Part shown: piece after piece, positions 10,003 through 20,344 of the stretch
How positions within the stretch are numbered: position 1 is the first letter of the stretch
Layout of the letters: every line of letters begins with the position of its first letter
NCBI GenBank assembly: GCA_037833965.1
Contig: AP031353.1
Span: 8,372,501-8,436,500 of the forward strand
Direction: 5' to 3'
DNA length: 64,000 bases
Source of the DNA: Marchantia polymorpha subsp. ruderalis
Taxonomy: Eukaryota > Streptophyta > Marchantiopsida > Marchantiales > Marchantiaceae
Translations under genes and position numbers: made by a program
Notes under the pieces: generated by a model
What the model was told of the DNA's origin: nothing
Database searches by the model: none
The model's input: the letters and a program-made list of their open reading frames with translations, nothing else

Positions 10003-13000
10003 TGTAATAACCCACTAAAGGCTAAAACTGCTATATAGTGGTAGAAAGGTCGAACCCACAGGGACAGAGGAACACACAGGGTACAAAGTGTCACGTTTTA
10101 ACAGACTATTGAGGAGTTTGAATTCTCAGGCAACTGTCACTCCCAGAAATACTGCAAGTGTCCACTCGGAGCGCACTCGGAGGTCGCACAGTGCAGCGTA
10201 ACACACACACACACACACACACCTGAAACTACAGAAACACAACCCAGAGATCCGTTAGGACCTCTACTTCAAGATTTCAGGGGGATAGTCTCTCGCGAGC
10301 ACACTCGGCAAAGCTGCGGGCAGTGACTTCCAACTCCGGCTTTTACAACACTTCCACTAGCTTGCTGCTAGTGTAGGAAACCCGGTTTGGACTGCCTACT
10401 TCGGATCGAAGTCACTCCTACGCGGTGAACAACACTCTCAACTCACAAAACGCGCAGAGAACACAGGTCCGCACTGAAGGACTCACTGAGAAACATTCCA
10501 GTAACACAGCAACAGTCTATTGAAGAGTTTGAATTCTCAGGCACTTGTCATTCCCAGAAATACTACAGGGGTTACCCTCAAGGCACCTGCTGCAGCGTAA
10601 CCTGAATTTACAACCAAGGCTTACACGAAGTAGCAAAACTTCACTTTGGCATTCAGGGGAAAAATCCCAAGGAGTACAATCAGAAAGAAACACTCGAGGG
10701 TGTAGGGGCGAAACTGTTCAAGTATCTAACTAGTCACTGGCTCTGAGCATCGGCAGTCACCCGCAGGTGCAGATCCGAACTACTCAAGTCTCTAACCAAT
10801 GTACTAGCTCTGAACATTCGGCCGAAGGCCTTCAGCTACAAAATGCGGAACGCTAAGTTGTAACTCCTCGTGCGTGGTGACAGAACTCAAGGACACAAAC
10901 ACGCAAAGGAAATGGGTTCCTGATCTGCACTTCTGATGGGAAAGAACCCCAGGCAAAACGCCTGGAACTATTTTATACCTTCTAAGTCCTACCTAGCACT
11001 ACACTGCACTACGCTACACGCCTGCACGGAACCACGCTACACTACACTCCGCGGAACCTGTGCTACGTCTCCTGCGCGGCGGACTGCCGCGCACTAACTC
11101 CCTACCCTGCCAATCTTCCGCTCGACTGCGCAGTCCCAAACGCTGCAACGCCGCGGACACCTCCACTTCGAGGGCGGACATAGTATCCTGCGCCTTGGAC
11201 AGAAAAGCATCGAGCTTCTTTGCTACCTTCCGCCGACTCCTACTGTCGCCTGACAACAACCCGGCTGCGCGAAGTTCAAACTCACGCAGTGTGAGTTTCT
11301 CCTGCGCCTTCACTTCCCAGTGGGCGTAGCCCTTGAGACAGTGGGCGACACGCCTCGCCGTCTCCACCTTCGTGCGATCTGCCTCCTTCCTGCGATCCTC
11401 TTCAATTATCACTAATTGCGATTCGGCCTCAGCACGTTGCGCTCTCAATTCGCCACACTCTGACTGTAACCTGCGGATTAACTCCTCATCCGCCTGCCGT
11501 GCGAGCTGACATTGTTCCAACAACCGCGTCTGTCGCACGAGCTCCTCTGACAAAATCCGATTCTGGGCCTGCTCAGAAATTAGTGCTTCCTTGACCTTCA
11601 CCTGCTCCTTGGTGAGCTCGTCCAGTTTCTCATCCCTCACCTTCTCGGAGTACTTGTAGAATTTCTGATTAAGTTTATACTGACCCCACAAGCATGCATG
11701 CTTCTCCTTCAATTCCCTCAACTCCTGGTCCACTCTAGCTAACAGCTTGCTGGTGTGGACTTTAGTGCGAGTCTGCCTGCGCACTAACTCGATGTAAGAT
11801 CCCGGCTGAAGTGGGTCGGCGTATTTATCGACCTTGCGATCCAAGTACCTCAGCAACGGAATCACCTGCTCAGAGAGCGCCGCCGCCGGCGCTCCAACAA
11901 TTTCCTCCTCCTCCTCCTCGGTGTCCTCTGCTCCTGACATTTCTTCGGTGGAGCCTCCGTCGTCATCATCCGAGTGGAGAATTTCAGTCGCCATTGATTG
12001 CGTCGGCGACTGACCCGAGTGGGGCTGCACGTCGTCGACGTGTGCTGCCTGCGAAGGAACGGCTGCAGCCTCGCTGCTCTTCGCCAAAATGTCTAAGGCG
12101 GTAGGCGAATGTGCCCGTGCGGCATCCCCGCCGCTCGCTTGTTGGTCGTCTACCGTGTCCTCTCTGCCGCCGACGCCCGCCGCCGAAGGCGATCGTGCGG
12201 AGGGTGGCTGCGCGGGGTTTGATTGCGCATCGCGCATCGAAATTTCATCCCGCGGACAGTCACTCCGCTCCTCCGTCTGTTGCTGCTCTCTTGATCGGTC
12301 CGCGGGGGCTGTGCTTGGCCTGTGCGCAGGCGCAAATGCCGGCGCCTTGTCCGCCGCAGGCGCAGCGCCGAAGGCGTCTATCGCCAAAGGCGACATAGCC
12401 GGGGGCCGCTCGCCCGATGTCCCTTGGCCTATAGGCCCTACCGCCGAAGGCGCATCTATCGGCGGACTACCCGCCGATGGTGCGGCCTCAGCACGCTCCC
12501 TGCTCGTATCTCCTCGGCTCGAAGGCCCTGGCGCCGAAGGCGCAAATTGCGGCGCGTGGTGCGCCGGAGGGTCTGGCCCCGAGGGCCGGTGTCTCGTAGG
12601 CGGCTCTTCCGCCGGCTCCTTCCCCTTCCTACGTTGGAACGGGGGTGATTCCTGCCTGTGCACAGGCAGCACGTGTGGAGGCGACCTGTGCACAGGCGAG
12701 CGCCTGTGCACAGGCGGACTGCTCCTTCCCACGCGTAAGCGTAGATCTACGTCCACTTGTGATCGCCTGTCCGCGGAGGCTCGTCCGTCCGCGGAGTCTC
12801 GTCTGTGCGCAAACGGAACATCTGTCCGCAACGCACGTGGTAACTCCGGAGGCCCTTGGCCCGTAGGCGGCCTCTCGCCCGTCGAGGCTGCAGCGTGGTC
12901 CGTTGCTCCTGCGATCGTCTGCGCTTCCTCATGCTTCTCTGGCGACGCACTTCCTTTCTCCGTCGCAATCGTCGCCGTGTCCGCACTGTTGGCTGGTAAC

Positions 13001-15382
13001 ACCAGTCTGCGTGCCTTCTGCTTCGGCCGGCTGTATGACTCGTACAACGGCCGCGGTCGAATGGGAGCAGAGGGTTCTTGATGCTGCTCCTCTTCGGACT
13101 CTTCTCTCCATCGCCGCTTCCGCGGCACTCGCGCTGCAGGAGTGTTTCTCCCTTCGTCCCTCCGCCTTGATGGGGTAGAAGTCGGTGACTCCTCTGCATC
13201 AGTGTCGACCTCATTCTCCCGCACATACTTCCCGGGATGGTCGACGGACAACGGCGGAAAATGCTCAAGCTCCGCCGCTGTCAAACAATTCCGCTGTCGA
13301 TAAAAATTGATGAGGAAAGGAGAGAGATGGTTTAGAGTTCCCCCCTTCTCCTCAAAAGCGTGCTGTCGCATCACCCTGTGCAGGATGCTCGCCCAGTGAA
13401 TTGGAGTTCCCTCGATGACGCACTCCACAAAAGAGACCTGCCACAATGTGATGTAGCAGGCGCGGTGTGGCTGCAGTAATTGCATCAGCGCCGCGGACAA
13501 AGTCCGGCGAAATCGATCCTTGTAATCACGGGTCCTGTACCCATTCTTGGTAGACCTCCCGGTCTTGAACAGCTCCACAAATTGCGCCTCTTCCTGCTTG
13601 GTCACCTTGATGCTCTCACTGTCGAAAAGGAGATGCCCTGGCATGCCGGCACATCTTCCCAATGCCTACGCCCAATCTTGGACTGTCCACCGATCAACAT
13701 GCGGACGCAATCCGCGCGAGGGTGGTCCCTGTGGCTCTAGCCACTCGCGCACCATATTCGCACAGATGTAGTTCCATCCCCATAGCAAGAAATCGAGCTT
13801 TCTTGCTATTAAGCGCTCCTCGAAAGCGCGCAGCCCGTTCTGTGGTAGGCGAAGTGGCACCATCCGCAATCTGCCCGGTCTCGTCATTGCGTTCCTGGAG
13901 TTCGCTCGCCCGCTCATTCTACTTCCGTACCGCCCGAGCTCCTTTCTCTCTCGGCAAACTCTAATCGCCCTCAATTCCAAATCCCGCGCACTCACTTCTC
14001 CCTCAATCACCAAGAAATCCCCTGTGCGGCGACGTCGAGAATGTTTAGCAGCCAGCAGATGGATGCGCGCAGGGCGCACAAGAGATTGGAATCGCGAATT
14101 CAGGAATGGGACGCTCTCCGCCGCCCGGTCGAAGGTCATGGTCGGCTCTTGCTCGTGGAGGACGTCTCACTTGATGGCCGCGCCGGCTCTACGCTGGAAC
14201 GGTCTCCGCTCTCACGCGCGGCTTCACGCTCCGCCGTCGTCGATTAAACTCTCACGCTCGAATTGGCGGATTTGAACTCCGCGAGCGTATTACCCCGCGG
14301 ACATGGGAGCGTAGCGCCGAAGGCGAGTTTTCCGCCTTGCGCGGTACACTTGTTCGTACCGCCCCTCGGCCAATCCCCTTCTGCTTTGACGCGTGTGTCC
14401 GCATGTCGGACAAAAGTTCAACTCCTGCCTGTGCGCAGGCAGACTCCTCGGCGGATTCTCCGCCGGCGCGGAACTTCATCCTCCTGTGCACAGGCGCTCG
14501 CCTGTGCGCAGGCGAATGCCGTGCGTGGCGTCGCGCTGGCGCGGAAGGCGTTGACCGTGGTCAGCCGTCTCCGTCCAGTCTGTCCGTTCCTTGTCTCTTC
14601 GTCGGCGCTTCCGCCGCCGCACTCCGTCCGTCCCAGAGCGCATCCACCCTTCCCGTCCGCATGGTCCGTACGGATTTGATTACTCTGGCGGCTCCTTGCT
14701 CGTCCGCGGCGCCGCGCTGGCGCAGAAGGCGCCGTACACTTTCTACCTCACAAGGCGCATTTCTAGGGCCCAAGGCGGATTTTCCGCCGACGCCGAAGCG
14801 CCTGTGCACATGCGAACGCCTGTGCGTAGGCGGACTTCGCGCCTCCCCAAACCCTACTTCGCCTGTGCACAAGCGAACGCCTTCGTCCGCGCATAGGACA
14901 AAACTTGATTCCCCCTTCCGCGTAGGCGGAATTCCCGCCGGTGGCGAACTCCTTCCGCCGAAGGCGACCGTCTCCGTATCTTCCAATAGTGATAACTCCC
15001 TAAGTCCTCATCCGTTCCAAGCGTTCTTGGACTCGTTGGAATCAGTGCGTCGAGCTCTTTCCAACGAGACCCTAACTTGGTCAAGGCGCCCGAGGGTTGA
15101 CCTAATTATGGAGGATTTCCCTACCGCCACGGACGCAACCTCCGAAGGCGGGTTTTGCGCCTTGCGTCGCAGGGATCCTAACTGCAGAGCTCGCAGGGAG
15201 GGTGGTGCCTGTCTTTACTGCTGCACCCCAAATCCTAGATTCTACAAGATCCCTCGAGAATCCCCGCGATCTTCCGGATTCACTCCGTTTTGATGTACCG
15301 AAGGCTATTTACAATGCTGCCAAGGTACAGTTTTCCAAAAATGTTTTAATTTCCTCAAAATTGCCAAAAGTGGGGTACCACA
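10003..15382 (-). mobile_element. Complete giant LTR (D family), 5.4 kb, inverted
   Basis: On the minus strand it begins TGTGGTACCCCAC (15382) and ends GGGTTATTACA (10003), respecting the TG...CA rule with partly matching inverted ends. Its order is: 1.5 kb non-coding region rich in short palindromes, a 2.9 kb ORF, TATA box, GT microsatellite, terminus, PBS. Its inner end is almost identical to 7087-8204, so the two LTRs belong to one rearranged element. An 86-base spacer (15383-15468) separates it from the next LTR. Confidence 0.7.
11014..13887 (-). pseudogene. ORF of the D-family giant LTR, one premature TAG
   Basis: Starting at the ATG at 13885-13887 (context matching the start used by the E copy) the frame runs 957 codons with one internal stop, TAG at 13666-13668, where the E homologue has Gln (WAQVLGRCAG). 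Residues about 1-260 form a Trp-rich conserved domain (LPQNGLRAF, DFLLWGWN, LGRCAG, DYKDRFRR, HWASILHRVMRQH, LNHLSPFLINFYR). A 380-residue disordered stretch rich in Pro, Arg, Ser and Ala follows, then an acidic block (EEEEEE type), a long coiled coil (about 690-880) and a basic RRRR tail. The N-terminal domain vaguely recalls plant transposon-associated or plant-mobile domains, but I cannot assign it. No enzymatic motif is seen. Confidence 0.7.
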
Positions 15383-16825
15383 GTTAGGCACCCGCGTGAA
15401 CGGATGGCGTCTGAAGAAATACCACGTGTAAATGTTCGCGTGGGCGCTCACAATTGAGGAGGGGGGCATGCGGTAACACACTTTTTGTTTTTTTTGCAGA
15501 ATTTAAACAATTTTAGAAAACTAGTACCAAAGCAGTGTTTGTAGCTAGAGAAGGGTACGCTAAATAGAGTGGATTGATGAGATCGTCACGAGGGCACAAA
15601 GAATCACGTAGTCGGATGCACCAACGCCAACGTCTTCGGCGCCTTCGGCAAAAGCTCCTTTTTGAGGTGTCTCTACTCACGCGCCTCTAGCGTATAAGGA
15701 AGCTACGCTTCCGGCGCAGACACCTCAGGAGGAGGTTTTGCTTAAGACGTCAGGAGAAGGGCCCGGACCTCTAAAGGCATCCGACCATGAGTGCGCCTTC
15801 GGCGAAGCGCCGCTAGCGCGGAAAGGGAAAACCTTCATAACAATCGGGATACACGGTAGATCCAGTTGGTTGAAGTTGCATTAGAAAGAGCTCGGGACGC
15901 TCGTTCTAACGAGTCCAAGAGCGTCGGAGATGGATCAGGAATGGAGAAGTTATGAGCGTCGGAAAACTCGCAGCCGGACATGCGCCGTTCGCGCTAGGGT
16001 TCACATCCGGAAAGGATTCCCGTACGCCCTCGGCGATGCGCCTTCGGCGGAATCACGCGCTCACAGGAGGAAACCAACTCAGTGTCGGAAGCGCCCTTGG
16101 CGGCTGTTCATGGAAGGAAAGCGCCGGTCGGATGTACGCCTCCGACGTGGCGCTGACGGCCGGATGCGCTGGCATGAGTTGCGCTGACGGATATGCGCCG
16201 GCAGCAACGGACGAGGCATAAAGGACAAAATAGGCGGTACGACTGCGCGCCGGCGTAATTCGCTCCGGCTGGATGTGCGCCTCCAGCAAGGCGCCGACGG
16301 ATAATGAACGCACCAGCGGCGACACGCCTCCGGTGAAGGACGGGTTAGGAAAAGACAACAGGGCCGACGTATACCCTGCAGCGGACTCGAGTCCGGAAGG
16401 TGGCGGCGGCGGGAGAATTCAACGTTTAAGCATGCGAATGCGCGCAATGCGGAGACGTGAATTCGCGCATGCAAAGGGTGAACCGTTAAGCCGTATAGCC
16501 GGCTGCGTACGTTGCAACCAGTAAGAACGTTGGACGTTCTTGAAATCGGAGAAGAAAAGACTGCTCTCCAGTCTCATTCTCTCATTCTTGACTTTGCGAT
16601 TTCCAGTTCCAAGATTACGCGCAAGGGCGGAGCGACCTGCAGTGAGAGTAGAGAGTGCGGAGACGAGTTGCGCAAGGATCTTGGCGGACCTTGAAAGAAT
16701 TGTGAGTAGCGATCTTGAACGAGCGCAGAGAGAGTGAGCAGTCAGTGCTTGAGTGGCCGACGCGCAGTGGCGATTGTGAGAGAGCGAGCGAAAGGGAGAA
16801 CGTTTGTGTGTGTGCAGGCAACGCA

Positions 16826-19381
16826 ATGTCGAAGGTTCCCCAGCTGCGAGTGTCTCCACTCAGGGTGCCGCAGATCGGTCTACGCGCATTTCAAGATGTG
16901 CTGTTGAGGCTCAAGCTCGATTTTCTCCTATGGGGGTGGAATTGGACATGTCCGGAGATGGTGCGCGAGTATCTGCAGGAGAGACACAAGCCTTCTCGCG
17001 GATTTCGCCCACACCCAGAGAGATGGGACATTTGCAATTGGGCGCAGGTGTTGGGCAGGTGTGCCGGCGAGGAAGGGGATCTCCTCTTCGAGGCCGATAG
17101 CGTGAAGGTGTCCCAGGAGGAAGAAGTCTCTTACAATGAGCTCTTCAAAGTGGCCAGACATCCCAAGAACGGTTTCCGGACACGGGATTACAAGGATCGA
17201 TTGCGGAGAAATGTCGCGACGGCATTGCTGCAGATATTGCAGCCGACCAAGACCGCTTACATGCATGGTTGGCAGGTAGAGTTCGTGGAGCTAGTGCTGT
17301 CAGGAGCTCCGGTGCATTGGGCACGGCTCCTGTGGAAGGTGACGCGCCAACATGCGCAAGAAGAGAGGGGAGGAACCCTCAATCATCTATCGCCTTACTT
17401 AATCGTGTTTTACCGGGCGATGGGATGTTTGACGAATGCTGAGAAAACTCGATTTCCGCAACTGACCCGGACTTATCCAGGAAGATATTCGAGGGAGGCC
17501 GAAGTAGACACAGATCCGGACGAGGAACCTGCCAGTACGCCTCCGGCTCCGGCTCCAGCAAGAGCAGCAGAAGAACGTCGAAGTGAGCGCATTCCGCGAA
17601 AGCGGAAGTGGGATGAGAGACCTGAGGACAGGCAGCCGGAAGTGCCAGCTGCGCCGACTCGTGGTCGGCCCACCCCCGAGCCTCACAGTCGACCAAAACA
17701 GAGGGCACGCAAAATGCCAACTGTTACTGAGGAGACCAGGCGAACTCCGACCCGGCGGAATCTCACACAGGAAGAGATAATCGCTCAGATTCTAGGGAAG
17801 ACGGCAGATACCTCTGCACAGAAGGCACCACGGCCTTTGGGAGGAGATGGACGGACTGACAGCCGGCCGACTGCGAGTCGGATGACTGAAGGTCGACAAG
17901 CGGAAGGAAGGCCAACTGAACGGCGCGTTGAACCGGATAGCAGGCCGGAAGCAGAAGAGAGTTTGGCTGACGAGCCAACAATCCTCAGAGGGTCGTCTTC
18001 GGCGGAAGGCACTTCTGGAAGAACGCCACCAACAAGCAGGCCAAGTGGAGTCAAGACGCGCAGGGTGTATCCGACTCCCAGTCGGACAACTGCTGGTCGG
18101 CCGACTGCGAGTCGGACAACAGAGAGTCAGCCGGATTCGCCGACTGCGAGACGGATGGGGCCAACGACCAGTGTGCGGACGCCTTCGGCGGACGCACCTT
18201 CAGCAAGGACACCTTCCGCGCAGATTGCGCCGGAAGGACAGGCAGCAGAAGCGGGCGGTGCAAGAGTGACAAAAGTCACTGCGGCGTCGACCCCTTCACA
18301 AACCGAAGATCGAGCCGGAACAGGGGCTCAAGCAGTGGGATCTCCCACTGCCCTGGATATTTTAGCAGGCAGTGGAGCAGCAGTCGCAGCGGAAGCTGCT
18401 GCGCGCCACAGTTCCAGGGAGTCGCCAAGGGATTCGGTGGCGACTGAAATCCTCGAAACTGAGGATGAGACGAGCTCGGAAGAGCAAGAAGCGGATTCGG
18501 TGCAGAAAACGCCAATAGGGGTGCTGTGCGAACAGATAGTTCCACTCCTGCGATATCTGGATCACAAGACATCCAAATACGCAAGTGCTTTAAAACCGCA
18601 GTCTTATGTGGAGACTATCAGGAGAAGGACGAGGAGCAAGGTGGCAAAGTGGGCCTCTAGGTGCGGAGTATATGTGGATAGGAACACCGCCCTCCGACAA
18701 CACCTGGCGGTCACACAGAAGCTATACCAAGCCTTGCAGCAGCAGAGGGAGGAGGCGGCGACGAAAAGTCAGGCGGATGCCGAGCTAATACGGGCAAAGA
18801 TCGAGTCGGAATTGCAGGAGGAGCGGAGACAGAACAAAGTCCTAGCAGCCGAGCTTGCGCGCCAGACGCGCGCCTTAGAAGAAAGTCAAAGAGCCCGCAA
18901 GGAGGATGAGGAGTTGCTGTGCAACTTGCAATCCGAGTGTTCGGATTTGAGGGCACAACGTGCGGGATTAGAAATGCAGCTGGCCGAGGTGGAGAGCAGC
19001 TACAGGGCGCGAGGAGAGTTGGCGGCACAGGTGACTCGTTGTCTAAAAGGATACACCCATTGGGAGGTGGCAGCTCAAGAGAGGATCACACTCAGGGAGT
19101 TCGAGCTTCGGGCGGCGGCATTGACGGAAGGTGACAGTCGGAGTCGGCGGCGAGTGGCGAGAGAATTAGAAACCTTCTTGTCGGGTGCGCACGACACTAT
19201 GGCGCACTTGCAGTCGGAAGTCACCACAGCGCTCCGACGCCTGGGGTTACGCAGCCGGTCGGAAGACTGGCAAGGTAGAGATAGTAAGCGGAGCAGTCCG
19301 GCGCGCAGGAGGCGCAGCACCGGATCTGCTGAGTGCAGTAGAGTAGTTTGGTTTCGCGCAGATACTGCGAGTGGTAGATAG
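16826..19381 (+). CDS. ORF of the E-family giant LTR, intact (851 residues)
   Basis: The only uninterrupted member of this family in the window. I place the start at ATG 16826 (NAMSKVPQ), because homologues share similarity from there on and the D copy has ATG at the same point. Residues 1-235 are the conserved Trp-rich domain (VPQIGLRAF, DFLLWGWNWTCPEMV, WDICNWAQVLGRCAG, DYKDRLRRNV, HWARLLWKV, LNHLSPYLIVFYRAMGC). Residues about 250-590 are low-complexity, with recurring SRTT/GRPT-type units encoded by CCGACTGCGAGTCGG-like palindromes. Then come an EEQEAD acidic patch, a Glu/Gln-rich coiled coil (about 650-800) and a basic tail. Function unknown; structural, DNA-binding or regulatory roles are all possible. 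It lies inside the LTR, upstream of the TATA box. Confidence 0.75.
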   Translation: MSKVPQLRVSPLRVPQIGLRAFQDVLLRLKLDFLLWGWNWTCPEMVREYLQERHKPSRGFRPHPERWDICNWAQVLGRCAGEEGDLLFEADSVKVSQEEEVSYNELFKVARHPKNGFRTRDYKDRLRRNVATALLQILQPTKTAYMHGWQVEFVELVLSGAPVHWARLLWKVTRQHAQEERGGTLNHLSPYLIVFYRAMGCLTNAEKTRFPQLTRTYPGRYSREAEVDTDPDEEPASTPPAPAPARAAEERRSERIPRKRKWDERPEDRQPEVPAAPTRGRPTPEPHSRPKQRARKMPTVTEETRRTPTRRNLTQEEIIAQILGKTADTSAQKAPRPLGGDGRTDSRPTASRMTEGRQAEGRPTERRVEPDSRPEAEESLADEPTILRGSSSAEGTSGRTPPTSRPSGVKTRRVYPTPSRTTAGRPTASRTTESQPDSPTARRMGPTTSVRTPSADAPSARTPSAQIAPEGQAAEAGGARVTKVTAASTPSQTEDRAGTGAQAVGSPTALDILAGSGAAVAAEAAARHSSRESPRDSVATEILETEDETSSEEQEADSVQKTPIGVLCEQIVPLLRYLDHKTSKYASALKPQSYVETIRRRTRSKVAKWASRCGVYVDRNTALRQHLAVTQKLYQALQQQREEAATKSQADAELIRAKIESELQEERRQNKVLAAELARQTRALEESQRARKEDEELLCNLQSECSDLRAQRAGLEMQLAEVESSYRARGELAAQVTRCLKGYTHWEVAAQERITLREFELRAAALTEGDSRSRRRVARELETFLSGAHDTMAHLQSEVTTALRRLGLRSRSEDWQGRDSKRSSPARRRRSTGSAECSRVVWFRADTASGR

Positions 19382-19414
19382 GATAGCGTAGTGCTAGTTA
19401 GGATCTTTTGAGAG

Positions 19415-19420
19415 TATAAA
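19415..19420 (+). promoter_or_regulatory. TATA box of the E-family LTR
   Basis: TATAAA follows the ORF stop by about 33 bases, and the surrounding order (CAAGGCGTTTTGCCTTGGG, then GCAGATCAGGAAC) parallels the D LTR. It probably drives the genomic transcript. The ORF therefore needs a separate promoter in 15469-16825. Confidence 0.5.
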
Positions 19421-20344
19421 GTAGATCAAGGCGTTTTGCCTTGGGACTCTTCCAGTTTCGGAAGTGCAGATCAGGAACTCACTTTCTTGGCGTGTTTGTG
19501 CATTTTGGTCCTGGCACCACGTAGAGAAGCTGCAGCATAGCGAAGTTACCGTATGTTGTAGTTGAAGGCCTTCGGCTGAATGTTCAGAGCTAGCACCCGG
19601 TTAGAGACTTGAGTAGTGCGGATCTGCACCTGCGGGTGATTTCTGATGCTCAGAGCCGGCTGCGAGTTAGATACTTGAACAGTTCCCCCTTACTCCTTCG
19701 AGTGACATATCCTGAATGTACTCCTACGGGAAGTTTCCCCTGAATGCCAATGTGAAGTTTTATTACTTCGTGTAAACCTTGGTTTGTAATTCAGGTTGTG
19801 TGTGTGTTACTGGATCGTGTTTTCAGTAAGTTCTCAGTCGGGTCTGCACTCCCTGCGTTTGGTGTGATAGTCGAGGGTGACGTCCACGGCGTATGTAGAG
19901 GCTTCGTTCCGAAGTGGGAAGTCCAGTCCGGGTACCCTCGCTAGTTCCTGGCGGAAGGGCAGTAAAAGCCGGAGTGGGAGGCACTACCTGCAGAACCTCT
20001 GAGTGAACTTGTGAGACACTTTCCTCCTGAAATTCGAAGCGGAGGTCCTGACCGACCTCCGAGTTGTGCTTTTTGCCAGTTTCAGGTGTGTGTGTGTGTG
20101 TGTGTGTGTTGAGTGACCACGCTGTACCGTGCATCCTCCGAGCATCCTCCGAGTTGAGATCCTCCTCCGAGTCGAGCCTTCGAGTCGAGCACTGCAGTAT
20201 TTCTGGGAGTGACAGTCGCCTAGAATTCAAACTCTACAAAAGTCTGTTAAACGTGACACTTTTACTCTGTGTGTTGCCTCTGTCCCTGTGGGTTCGATCT
20301 TTTTACCACCATACTGCAGTTTTAGCCTTTGGTGGGTTATTACA

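Larger units (their letters stand above)
15469..20344 (+). mobile_element. Complete giant LTR (E family), 4.9 kb, carrying an ORF
   Basis: It begins TGCGGTAACACAC and ends GGGTTATTACA, with the same architecture as the D LTR: non-coding palindrome-rich leader, ORF (16826-19381), TATA box at 19415, GT tract (about 20085-20109), terminus. No PBS or gag follows; instead a truncated reverse copy starts immediately (20345). It is either a solo LTR or the end of a rearranged element. No target-site duplication is evident. Confidence 0.7.

Noticed and set aside
12089..13081. 330-codon plus-strand frame
   Set aside because: It lies opposite the disordered region of the D LTR ORF; GC-rich palindromic repeats keep several frames open. 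No domain.
14337..15293. 318-codon plus-strand frame in the D LTR leader
   Set aside because: Composed of repeated palindromic units (CACAGGCG, GAAGGCG); low-complexity translation with no relation to the family ORF.
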